Below, piece after piece: positions 16,933 through 24,296 of a stretch of 48,515 nucleotides of DNA (positions are counted from its first letter, which is position 1; each line of letters opens with the position of its first letter). Under the pieces are notes generated by a model. The model did not search any database. It saw only the letters and a program-made list of their open reading frames with translations, and was not told where the DNA came from. The position numbers and the translations under genes are program-made. Source of the stretch: Bacteroidota bacterium (lineage in GTDB: Bacteria > Bacteroidota > Bacteroidia > Bacteroidales > JAAUTT01); NCBI GenBank assembly GCA_021779665.1, contig JAJYAG010000027.1, positions 1 through 48,515 of the forward strand. The letters are read 5' to 3'.

Positions 16933-18498
16933 ATGAAAAAACTCTTTTTTACAGCAGTTGCAATCCTGAGCACATCAATGCTTTGGGCACAGGAGAATTC
17001 AATTAACAGTTTTAAACCTGAACAAATTAACTGGTATAACAAGGATATTAAAACCGACAAAATCCTGGGTACAGGTGTCGATAAAGCGTATTCGACCCTG
17101 CTAACCAATCTCAAACCTAAAAAGACAGTTGTGGTAGCCGTAATAGACGGTGGTGTGGATATTAATCACGAGGATCTTCAGGGCAAAATATGGGTCAATA
17201 CCAAAGAGATTCCCGGTAACAATATCGACGATGACAATAACGGATATGTTGACGATATTCACGGATGGAATTTCATAGGCAACAGAACAGGAGAAAATGT
17301 TATCTATGAGAACTATGAATTTACCCGAATTCTAAGACAGGAAAACCATGCCAGTTACAACAAGGCGAAGGAACAATATGAAAAAGAACTGAAAAAAAAT
17401 CAAACCGAAAAGCTGAATATTGGAAAGTTTGAGGATTTGTATTACAAACTCAAATCAATAATCAAAGAGGGTACAGGTATAGATGTTACGAACGAAAACG
17501 ATCTGGCTAAGGTTAACTCTAACGATGAAATGGTTAAGAAAGCCAAAGACTTTCTTGCCGAAAGATATAAAATGGGCTTTACTGAATCTATGCTTACCAG
17601 GATTAAAGAAAGAAACTATGAAGTTTCCACCTATTTTCTCAATAAAGATTTTGATGCCCGCAAAATTATTGGCGACAATCCAGCCGATATTAACGACCGC
17701 AATTATGGCAACAACGATGTAAAAGGTCCGCGGGCTAACCATGGAACTGGCGTTGCTGGTTTAATTGCCGCTAACAGGAACAACAACATTGGAATAAACG
17801 GTGTTACCAGCAATGTGCTTATTATGGCCATCCGCACCACTCCCAACGGCGACGAGCGTGACAAAGACGTGGCTTTGGGTATTATTTATGCAGTCGACAA
17901 TGGTGCCGATGTTATCAATATGAGTTTCGGAAAGGCATTTTCGCCCCAGAAAGAATTGGTTGATCAGGCTGTAAAATATGCCGAGTCGAAAGGGGTGCTT
18001 ATGGTTCATAGTGCAGGTAATTCTGGCGAAAATATTGATGTTACCGAAAGTTTCCCAACTCCATACTACAAAACCGGCGGAAAAGCCACCAACTGGATTA
18101 CCATTGGAGCTTCCGAAAATAAATTGGGAAAGACTACTCCGGCTGTATTTTCGAATTATGGAGCTAAAAATGTCGATCTTTTTGCCCCGGGCGTTGACAT
18201 TGTATCTCTTGATACAACAAACACTTACAGCATGAACAGTGGAACAAGTTTTTCCGGTCCGATTGTTTCGGGAGTTGCAGCTTTGCTGTTATCGTATTAT
18301 CCTGAGTTAACTCCTCAGCAAGTGATTGAAATCCTGATGGAAAGCTCTTTCAAACCTAAACGTCCAAAGATGCTTATTCCCAACGAAGAAAGCGATAAAA
18401 GGTCCAAAGCAAAGTTTAAAACACTCTCGGTAAGCGGTGGCCTTGTAGATGCTTATGCTGCTTTACAACTTGCAGAAAAAAAATACGGCAAGAAATAA
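16933..18498 (+). CDS. S8 (subtilisin-family) secreted serine protease
   Basis: A 521-residue peptidase. The signal peptide ends at MLWAQ. The catalytic triad is complete and in subtilisin order: D72 in VAVIDGGVDINHEDL, H270 in NHGTGVAGLIAANR and S439 in NSGTSFSGPIVSGVAAL; the oxyanion Asn lies in VHSAGNSGE. The D-to-H spacing of about 200 residues is far longer than in subtilisin. It contains a lysine- and glutamate-rich insert (about residues 130-240), a feature of several Bacteroidetes S8 proteins. No T9SS tail or Ig-like domain follows the catalytic domain, so it is probably periplasmic or exported to the surface by another route. It ends in a lysine-rich tail. A strong terminator follows. 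Confidence 0.92.
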   Translation: MKKLFFTAVAILSTSMLWAQENSINSFKPEQINWYNKDIKTDKILGTGVDKAYSTLLTNLKPKKTVVVAVIDGGVDINHEDLQGKIWVNTKEIPGNNIDDDNNGYVDDIHGWNFIGNRTGENVIYENYEFTRILRQENHASYNKAKEQYEKELKKNQTEKLNIGKFEDLYYKLKSIIKEGTGIDVTNENDLAKVNSNDEMVKKAKDFLAERYKMGFTESMLTRIKERNYEVSTYFLNKDFDARKIIGDNPADINDRNYGNNDVKGPRANHGTGVAGLIAANRNNNIGINGVTSNVLIMAIRTTPNGDERDKDVALGIIYAVDNGADVINMSFGKAFSPQKELVDQAVKYAESKGVLMVHSAGNSGENIDVTESFPTPYYKTGGKATNWITIGASENKLGKTTPAVFSNYGAKNVDLFAPGVDIVSLDTTNTYSMNSGTSFSGPIVSGVAALLLSYYPELTPQQVIEILMESSFKPKRPKMLIPNEESDKRSKAKFKTLSVSGGLVDAYAALQLAEKKYGKK

Positions 18499-18524
18499 GT
18501 TGATAAGCTTAAACTTATAAATTG

Positions 18525-18558
18525 ACCCGGGGTTCAGCATCTGAGCTCCGGGTTTTTA
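18525..18558 (+). terminator. intrinsic terminator after the S8 protease
   Basis: A 13-bp stem (ACCCGGGGTTCAG with CTGAGCTCCGGGT, two G-T pairs) closes a 3-base CAT loop and is followed by TTTTATTTT. It lies 26 bp after the protease stop. Confidence 0.9.
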
Positions 18559-18633
18559 TTTTCAGTGTGGTGTTGAAACATTTATTTTCTCCATTCATTT
18601 TTTTAGCTGAATTTTAGAAAAAATAATAACCCC

Positions 18634-19014
18634 ATGAAAATACAGCATATCGCTATCTATGTAAAAAACCTCGAAATCGCCAAACAGTATTACTGCGATT
18701 ATTTTGGCGGAATATCGAACGAAATGTATCACAACCCTAAAAAACAATTCTCTTCCTATTTTATAAGGTTTGAGGGAGATTGCAGCCTGGAATTGATGCA
18801 TCAACCTTCAAGGGTTCTACAAAATTCATATGATAATCTTGGATGGCATCATTTGGCCTTTTCAGTTGGTTCGCGCGAAAGAGTTGATGAAATGACAAAT
18901 CTGTTCCGGAGCAAAGGTTTTGTAATATATGGAGAACCACGTGTAACCGGCGACGGTTATTACGAAAGTGTTGTACTGGACCCGGATGGAATCCTGGTTG
19001 AAATAACAGAATAA
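18634..19014 (+). CDS. VOC-family (glyoxalase/dioxygenase fold) metalloprotein
   Basis: A 126-residue single-module cytoplasmic protein with the beta-alpha-beta-beta-beta fold of the vicinal oxygen chelate superfamily. It opens MKIQHIAIYVKNLEIAKQYY and closes with SVVLDPDGILVEITE. Likely metal ligands at the usual places are H5, E53, H73 and E123, the H/E/H/E pattern seen in glyoxalase I-like enzymes, so it is probably catalytic rather than a binding protein. The exact substrate (methylglyoxal hemithioacetal or another small molecule) cannot be read from the sequence. It begins 76 bp after the protease terminator, so it has its own promoter; a TTG at 18573 with a poor -7 element 19 bp on is the only candidate. 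The SnoaL-like gene follows 98 bp later. Confidence 0.85.
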   Translation: MKIQHIAIYVKNLEIAKQYYCDYFGGISNEMYHNPKKQFSSYFIRFEGDCSLELMHQPSRVLQNSYDNLGWHHLAFSVGSRERVDEMTNLFRSKGFVIYGEPRVTGDGYYESVVLDPDGILVEITE

Positions 19015-19112
19015 CATCCTCTGAACAAGTTGCAAATTAAGATGTTTCAATGGTATATTCAGAAACTTCATTCAATCAACGCTTCAGAAATATTAAACCA
19101 AAACATCTGCAA

Positions 19113-19568
19113 ATGAAAACAACATTTATTACCCTGCTGCTTTTCTTCAGTGTATTTACATTAAGTGCGCAGATCAGCGATTGTGATACGATGATGCAAA
19201 CCCTGGAAAAGAATAAGAAAATGGTCGCCCGCTTTTACCAGGAACTATTTGGTGATAAAAATATTGAAGCAATCGACAAGTATATCGGTGACAAATACAT
19301 ACAGCATAACCCTCTCCTGCCCGATGGCAAAGAACATTTGAAGGAAGCCGTAAAGGTTTGGTTCAAAGGAGCTCCTAAAGAAAAAGTCGACATTCAGCGC
19401 ATAGCTGCCGACGGGGATTTGGTTTACCTGCACATTAGGGCTAAAGCAGGCGATAAAGTAAGGGCCATTGTGGATATTTTCCGAATCGAAAACGACAAAA
19501 TAGTTGAACACTGGGATGTTATACAGGAAGTGCCGGAGAAATCAGCGAATAATCATCCGATGTTTTAG
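19113..19568 (+). CDS. exported SnoaL-like (NTF2-fold) protein
   Basis: A 151-residue protein. The ATG at 19113 gives a signal peptide MKTTFITLLLFFSVFTLSAQ; the upstream extension to 19050 would bury it and is rejected. The mature part matches the predicted SnoaL-like polyketide cyclase/aldol-condensation family: VARFYQELFGDKNIEAIDKY, KYIQHNPLLPDGKEHLKEA, then IVDIFRIENDKIVEHWDVIQ. The NTF2 fold forms a conical pocket; family members range from ester hydrolases and isomerases to binding proteins, so activity is not assigned. It is exported, unlike most relatives. It shares direction with the VOC gene and may be co-transcribed. A long array of degenerate repeats begins right after its stop. 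Confidence 0.8.
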   Translation: MKTTFITLLLFFSVFTLSAQISDCDTMMQTLEKNKKMVARFYQELFGDKNIEAIDKYIGDKYIQHNPLLPDGKEHLKEAVKVWFKGAPKEKVDIQRIAADGDLVYLHIRAKAGDKVRAIVDIFRIENDKIVEHWDVIQEVPEKSANNHPMF

Positions 19569-19570
19569 GT

Positions 19571-19801
19571 TAGTCGATAGACGATAGTCGATGGTCGATG
19601 GCCAATACAGAATGCAGGTCAATAGACGATAGTAAATAGTCCATGGCTAATACAGGATACAAGTCGATAGACGATGGTCGATAGTCCATAGCTAATACAG
19701 AATACCGGCAGTCTTTTGGCTGTTTTTATTGATTATGGACTATCCACTATTGACTCAAATGGCTGTTTTTTCTATCGACTATTGACCATTGACTATGGAC
19801 T
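19571..19801. repeat. intergenic inverted-repeat element of GTCGATAG-type words
   Basis: The left part repeats a roughly 55-bp unit three times, each with GTCGATAGACGATAG-like words followed by AATACAG-A-TAC. A central CTTTTGGCTGTTTTTATTG follows. The right part has the complementary words (GACTATCCACTATTGAC, a second GGCTGTTTTTT, then CTATCGACTATTGACCATTG). The two halves are therefore inverted copies of the same vocabulary and could fold back on each other. Related elements lie at 38839, 39159 and 48178. No reading frame is present. Confidence 0.75.
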
Positions 19802-19823
19802 TAACATACTAAAAACTTAATCC

Positions 19824-20891
19824 ATGCTTCCACGCGAAATTATTAACCTCCGTTTATACAATCAGTTACTCCTCAATAATCCAAAAAAAGGTCCTGAAGA
19901 GGTGGTTGGCCACATGTGTGCCATGCAGGCGCAGGATTATCTGGCCTCGTTATGGGCTGTCGCGCTGCGCACGGAATCGTCTTCTGAGAAAGATATTGAA
20001 CAGGCTATTGCCGATAGAAAGATTGTCCGTTCATGGCCTATGCGCGGAACTTTACACTATGTTTTATCCGAGGATCTGAAATGGATGCTCAAGTTAATGA
20101 CTCCACGCATTCTTTCGGGACAGACCAAACGTTTTTTGCGTGAATTCGAAGTTGATGAGAATGTATTGAAGCAATGCCGGAAAATACTTGAAAATAAGCT
20201 CCAGGGCGGTAAAGGACTCACACGGAATGAAGTGTACAGGGCATTGGAAGAAGGTGGCGTTGCGGCAACCGGATCACGAGGTTTGCATATTATCTGGTAT
20301 CTCGCACATGAGGGATTGCTTTGTTTTGGTCCCCGGGAAGGCAAACAGCCTTCTTTTGTACTGCTTGACGAATGGATTCCGCAATCCAGGGAACTCACCA
20401 CCGAAGAGGCTCTTGCTGTGATTTTTTACAGATATGTAGCCAGTCGCGGACCAGTAACACTCGCCGACTTTATATGGTGGACAGGCTTGACAACTACTTC
20501 TGCCAAAACGGCTCTGGAACTTGTAAAACCGAAACTCACCAGCTTCAAACTTGAAGACAAGGAATACTGGTTGACTACAAGCAACGAGTCTGTAAAAACC
20601 CCTCAAAATCTTTATCACCTCCTGCCCTCTTTCGACGAGTACCTGATAGCCTATGCCGACCGGTCGCTGATGCTCGGCGCCTACACATTAAAGGATGTTG
20701 TACCGTTTTCGAACGGTATGTTTTTCCCGATTATAGTTGAAAATGGCATGTTACTGGGAACATGGAAAAGAACAATTCAGAAAAAAGGAGTGAAGATTGA
20801 TTTTGCTCCTTTTAAACCAATTTCAAAACAGCAGGAGAATTTTATTTTAGAGATATCAGCGCGTTATGAGAGATTCTGCTTTCAGAGCTAG
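19824..20891 (+). CDS. winged-helix protein of the AlkZ-like DNA glycosylase family
   Basis: A 355-residue cytoplasmic protein of the HTH_42 / COG3214 family. N-terminal residues 1-120 include the family core VVGHMCAMQAQDYLASLWAV and SWPMRGTLHYV. The Q35-A-Q37 triplet matches the catalytic QxQ of AlkZ, a glycosylase that removes bulky or crosslinked alkylated purines. Tandem winged helices follow (about residues 120-260), and the C-terminal part has the usual LLPSFDEYLIAYADRS and a late beta domain. Most relatives are uncharacterised, so the DNA repair role is by family only. The gene stands alone between a repeat array and convergent unknown genes. Confidence 0.8.
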   Translation: MLPREIINLRLYNQLLLNNPKKGPEEVVGHMCAMQAQDYLASLWAVALRTESSSEKDIEQAIADRKIVRSWPMRGTLHYVLSEDLKWMLKLMTPRILSGQTKRFLREFEVDENVLKQCRKILENKLQGGKGLTRNEVYRALEEGGVAATGSRGLHIIWYLAHEGLLCFGPREGKQPSFVLLDEWIPQSRELTTEEALAVIFYRYVASRGPVTLADFIWWTGLTTTSAKTALELVKPKLTSFKLEDKEYWLTTSNESVKTPQNLYHLLPSFDEYLIAYADRSLMLGAYTLKDVVPFSNGMFFPIIVENGMLLGTWKRTIQKKGVKIDFAPFKPISKQQENFILEISARYERFCFQS

Positions 20892-20969
20892 CTATTAATT
20901 GCATTTTTGGCAAGGTTAAACATATGTATGATCAGACCATAACAATTGGACTGATCATATATTTATTCA

Positions 20970-21419
20970 TTATTCCTTTTTTATATAGATAGTTCCCAAA
21001 AGTGTTGGGGTTGTTTGGAATTTATCGTCATTATAGTATAGCTCTACTTCTTTTCCTATTATGCTTTTAAATTCATTAGCAAAATATTTTGCCGGATATG
21101 ATATCGTGTCTTCCACAGTCTTATCAGCGTAATACCCCCCGATACGGAATAAAAGTTTACCATTTTCCTTAAATACTATTCTAGCCTCATATTCCTCCCG
21201 GTTTCTAAAAGTGAATTTTAGGTTTTTCATCTTTTGCCACTGGGCTATATCGATGATTACCCTAGGCCTTTCAGAGTATCTTAAATGAGCGTTGCCGACT
21301 AAAATCAGGCTATCATCCATAAACACTTTCCAGTCGGAAGAGTCCGGTTTCTGACAAAACAATTTTGAAGTAAACATTGTAAAAATCAGAAGAATATAAA
21401 TATTTCTCCTGAGTATCAT
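20970..21419 (-). CDS. unknown exported protein, tandem duplicate (downstream copy)
   Basis: A 149-residue protein with a signal peptide ending SKLFCQ. I do not recognise a family. It is clearly a paralogue of the gene directly upstream (21416-21856): both share KVFMDDSLIL-GN-HLR, ERP, KENGKLLF-type and VGKEVE-YY-DDKFQ motifs and the tail PTLLGTI-IKKE. Predicted mainly beta with no transmembrane segment after the signal. Its start overlaps the stop of the upstream copy in an ATGA, so the pair is translationally coupled. Similarity is patchy (strong at both ends, weak in the middle), suggesting an old duplication. Confidence 0.75.
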   Translation of the reverse strand: MILRRNIYILLIFTMFTSKLFCQKPDSSDWKVFMDDSLILVGNAHLRYSERPRVIIDIAQWQKMKNLKFTFRNREEYEARIVFKENGKLLFRIGGYYADKTVEDTISYPAKYFANEFKSIIGKEVELYYNDDKFQTTPTLLGTIYIKKE

Positions 21420-21856
21420 TCCTTTTTTATATTGATGGTTCCCAAAAGCGTAGGAGTTGGCTGGAATTTATCGTCATAATAATAAATTTCAACTTCCTTC
21501 CCAACAATCTTACATTGTTTCGAAAAAATTTCACTGTATACGGTTATGGTATCTCCTATAGCTATCCTTTCTGAATTACACTTTAAAATATCAAAAAGTA
21601 ATTTTCCCTTTTCTTTGAACTCTATCCTTACTTCATTAGCTCCATGATTAAAATATATGAATTTCAAAAATTTCATATTTCTCCATTCAGACAAACCAAT
21701 TGCTGCTTTTGGCCTTTCATAATTTCTTAAATGAATGTTACCAGCTAAAATCAGGCTATCATCCATAAAGACCTTCCAACCATTTTGATCAGACTCCTGA
21801 CTTAACAATTTGGATGTAAGACTTATAAAAAACAAAAGAGTAAATAACATTTTCAT
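21416..21856 (-). CDS. unknown exported protein, tandem duplicate (upstream copy)
   Basis: A 146-residue protein with a signal peptide MKMLFTLLFFISLTSKLLSQ. It is homologous to the following gene along its whole length, sharing GWKVFMDDSLILAGN-type, GKLLF and YYYDDKFQPTPTLLGTINIK motifs. Its function is unknown. It is the first gene of a two-gene unit; no recognisable promoter box lies upstream. Conserved acidic and aromatic residues (MDDSLIL, YYDDKFQ) are the best handles for a family search. Confidence 0.75.
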   Translation of the reverse strand: MKMLFTLLFFISLTSKLLSQESDQNGWKVFMDDSLILAGNIHLRNYERPKAAIGLSEWRNMKFLKFIYFNHGANEVRIEFKEKGKLLFDILKCNSERIAIGDTITVYSEIFSKQCKIVGKEVEIYYYDDKFQPTPTLLGTINIKKE

Positions 21857-22063
21857 AATATGGAAAAAAAGAAATTAGCTTTTTTACTCATTCGTGATCC
21901 GTTTAAAAGTAAGATTTCAGTTTGGGCAGGAATTAGCGTGAAGCGAGCCGGGCTCACAGCTGTTAAAACCTATTTACTTATTCTTTTAAATTTTAAGGAT
22001 CAAAGATTTGGTCTATTGTTTTTAAAATTTGGATTAAATTTTATCAAATGTATTTAAATTATG

Positions 22064-22108
22064 AACAAAAAAAATCCTAATAAGAAAATAAGTTTTTCTC
22101 ATTAGGAA
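22064..22108 (-). terminator. intrinsic terminator of the carboxylase operon
   Basis: On the plus strand TCCTAATAAG and CTCATTAGGA form a 9-of-10 bp stem around 13 bases; a run of A residues to its left is a U-run on the minus strand. It lies just beyond the stop of the carboxyltransferase gene. The 200 bp between it and 21857 hold only a doubtful 65-codon frame. Confidence 0.75.
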
Positions 22109-22131
22109 ATCAGATAATCAAATTTCTTCTT

Positions 22132-23670
22132 TTACAGAGGAATATTTCCGTGTTTCCGTGGCGGGTTCGTTACCGATTTGGTGCGGGTAAGCTCCAGTGC
22201 CTGGAATATCTTATACCGGGTTTCGCGGGGCATGATAATTTCATCCACATATCCAAGTTCGGCAGCACGGTAAGGATTGGCAAAGGTATCGCGATATTCG
22301 TCAACCTTTTGCGTTCTTTCCTTTTCGGTTTTGAGCTTATTGCGATAAATAATATTTACGGCTCCTTCCGGTCCCATTACCGCAATTTCTGCGGTTGGAA
22401 AGGCGTAGTTGATATCCGCGCCAATATGTTTGCTCGACATCACATCGTAAGCCCCGCCATAAGCTTTGCGGGTGATAACAGTAATTTTAGGCACGGTAGC
22501 TTCAGTAAAAGCATATAAAAGCTTAGCACCATGCTTGATAATTCCGCCAAGTTCCTGGGTAGTTCCGGGTAAAAATCCGGGTACATCCACAAAAGTAACT
22601 ATCGGAATATTGAATGCATCGCAGAACCTCACAAAACGGGCGGCTTTCACGGAAGAATTAATATCTAAAACTCCGGCAAGTATATTGGGTTGATTGGCCA
22701 CAAAGCCAACTGATCTGCCTCCTATCCGGCCAAAACCTACAATGATATTCTGTGCATAATGCGGCTGAATTTCTAAGAAGTTATTATTATCCACCACGCT
22801 CTGGATAAGCTCTTTCATATCGTAAGGCTTATTCGGATCTACGGGTACAAGGGTCTGAAGCTTTTCGTCCTCGCGTGTAACCTCATCGGTGATGGGCTTT
22901 ACGGGAGGATCTTCAAGGTTGTTGGAGGGCAGGAAGCTGATAAGTTCGCGCACCATCATCATGGCCTGCTCGTCGTCATCGGCCATCATGTGGGCCACGC
23001 CACTTTGTGAGTTATGGGTGAAAGCGCCACCGAGGTCTTCTTTGGTAACTTCCTCATGCGTAACAGCTTTGATAACTTCCGGACCAGTTACAAACATGTA
23101 GCTCTTTTCTTTCACCATCAGGATAAAATCGGTCAGGGCTGGCGAATACACAGCGCCTCCGGCACATGGACCCAGAATAGCCGAAATCTGCGGAACAACT
23201 CCTGAAGCTTTTACATTTAACTGAAAAATATCGGCATAACCGGCCAGACTTTGCACTCCTTCCTGGATACGGGCACCACCCGAATCATTCAATCCAATCA
23301 CGGGAGCTCCCATCTTCATAGCCATCTGCATCACCTTCACCACTTTGTCGGCGTTGGCACGGCTCATCGTACCCCCAAAAACTGTAAAGTCCTGGGCAAA
23401 AACAAAAACAGTGCGGCCGTCAATTTTTCCATGGCCGGTAACCATACCATCCCCGGGGATTTTATTATCGCCCATCCCAAAATCGGTTGTACGATGAACA
23501 ACCAGTTTGTCGAGTTCGACAAAAGTTCCGGGATCGAGCAGATCAATAATACGTTCGCGGGCAGTTTTCTTACCTTCGGCGTGTTGTTTGGCGATTCGCT
23601 CTTCGCCTCCGCCTAACTCGGCCTGAAGGCATTTTTCAGTATAAATTTTGTATTTGTCTTCTAAGTTCAT
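22132..23670 (-). CDS. acyl-CoA carboxylase, carboxyltransferase (beta) subunit; propionyl-CoA carboxylase-like
   Basis: A 512-residue carboxyltransferase of the PccB/MmdA family that moves CO2 from carboxybiotin to an acyl-CoA, most often propionyl-CoA giving methylmalonyl-CoA. Visible family marks are [33 protein letters not shown], the first oxyanion loop [25 protein letters not shown], and the second-half [20 protein letters not shown] and MGPEGAV. It is the last gene of a minus-strand operon with biotin carboxylase and biotin carrier protein. That argues for an ATP-driven carboxylase rather than a sodium-pumping decarboxylase, although methylmalonyl-CoA decarboxylase subunits are close relatives. 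Acyl chain specificity is not fixed by reading alone. A 105-bp spacer with repeats separates it from the carrier gene. Confidence 0.9.
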   Translation of the reverse strand: MNLEDKYKIYTEKCLQAELGGGEERIAKQHAEGKKTARERIIDLLDPGTFVELDKLVVHRTTDFGMGDNKIPGDGMVTGHGKIDGRTVFVFAQDFTVFGGTMSRANADKVVKVMQMAMKMGAPVIGLNDSGGARIQEGVQSLAGYADIFQLNVKASGVVPQISAILGPCAGGAVYSPALTDFILMVKEKSYMFVTGPEVIKAVTHEEVTKEDLGGAFTHNSQSGVAHMMADDDEQAMMMVRELISFLPSNNLEDPPVKPITDEVTREDEKLQTLVPVDPNKPYDMKELIQSVVDNNNFLEIQPHYAQNIIVGFGRIGGRSVGFVANQPNILAGVLDINSSVKAARFVRFCDAFNIPIVTFVDVPGFLPGTTQELGGIIKHGAKLLYAFTEATVPKITVITRKAYGGAYDVMSSKHIGADINYAFPTAEIAVMGPEGAVNIIYRNKLKTEKERTQKVDEYRDTFANPYRAAELGYVDEIIMPRETRYKIFQALELTRTKSVTNPPRKHGNIPL

Positions 23671-23690
23671 GTATTGTAAATATTTATTAT

Positions 23691-23766
23691 TAGTCGTAAG
23701 TCGTAAGTATTAAGTCGTAAGCAACGGCTGTTTGCCTTGCTACCTGGTACTTAGTACTCCGTACTA
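23691..23766. repeat. intergenic repeat inside the carboxylase operon
   Basis: Three GTCGTAAG words at 23693-23731 are followed by AACGGCTGTTTGCC and then TACTTAGTACTCCGTACTA. The plan (short words, GGCTGTTT core, roughly complementary words) is the same as in the GTCGATAG elements, though the words differ. It lies between the carrier and carboxyltransferase genes, in the transcribed spacer. Confidence 0.65.
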
Positions 23767-23775
23767 ATTTTCTCA

Positions 23776-24285
23776 TTACTCCAGCGTTATAAGTGGCTGA
23801 TGTCCCGTAACCGTGTCGCCTTCTTTTACCATAATCTTTTTAATTACAGCTTCACGGCCTGCTTTGTATTCACTTTCCATTTTCATAGCCGAAATCACAA
23901 TAACGGTATCGTTTGCCGCTACTTTTTGTCCTACTTTTACTGGTATCCGGACAATCTTACCCGGCATGGGCGTCGAAATAACATTCTGCTCGTTATTGAG
24001 ATCGTTTTTATTCCGGTTTTGAAGATAGCGCGATTCTGCATCAACAATTTCCAGGTCGTAATTCTTATAAATTGTATTTACAAAATACTTTTTATTGGTT
24101 TCGCCTGGTATGATCTCAATGTTATGCGATTTTCCCTCGTGAAGCACAGAGTATACATGATCTTCGACCATATGCACATCGAGGCGGTATGCAAATCCAT
24201 CGACATCGACAACAACATGATTTTTATTTCGTGATATCAGTTTAACCCTGGCTAAACGTTTATCGAGTTTTATATCCAATTCCAT
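23776..24285 (-). CDS. biotin carboxyl carrier protein of acyl-CoA carboxylase
   Basis: A 169-residue carrier. The C-terminal 75 residues are a biotinyl domain (STPMPGKIVRIPVKVGQKV, then ISAMKMES, with K135 the biotinylation site, and GDTVTGHQPLITLE). The first 95 residues form the extra N-terminal part seen in propionyl-CoA carboxylase-type carriers, probably the contact to the other subunits. It sits 11 bp after the biotin carboxylase stop and before the carboxyltransferase. It should shuttle the carboxyl group between the two enzymes in the cytoplasm. Confidence 0.92.
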   Translation of the reverse strand: MELDIKLDKRLARVKLISRNKNHVVVDVDGFAYRLDVHMVEDHVYSVLHEGKSHNIEIIPGETNKKYFVNTIYKNYDLEIVDAESRYLQNRNKNDLNNEQNVISTPMPGKIVRIPVKVGQKVAANDTVIVISAMKMESEYKAGREAVIKKIMVKEGDTVTGHQPLITLE

Positions 24286-24296
24286 GAAAGATGTAG

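Noticed and set aside
19571-19801. Spaced repeats that could suggest a CRISPR array.
   Set aside because: The units are degenerate, vary in length, contain no constant repeat with unique spacers, have an inverted second half, and there are no cas genes nearby.
21860-22057. A 65-codon plus-strand frame starting MEKKKLAFLLIRDP.
   Set aside because: It has no recognisable domain, is divergent by 3 bp from a real gene without a promoter box, and has a composition like chance AT-rich sequence. I leave it as doubtful rather than call it.
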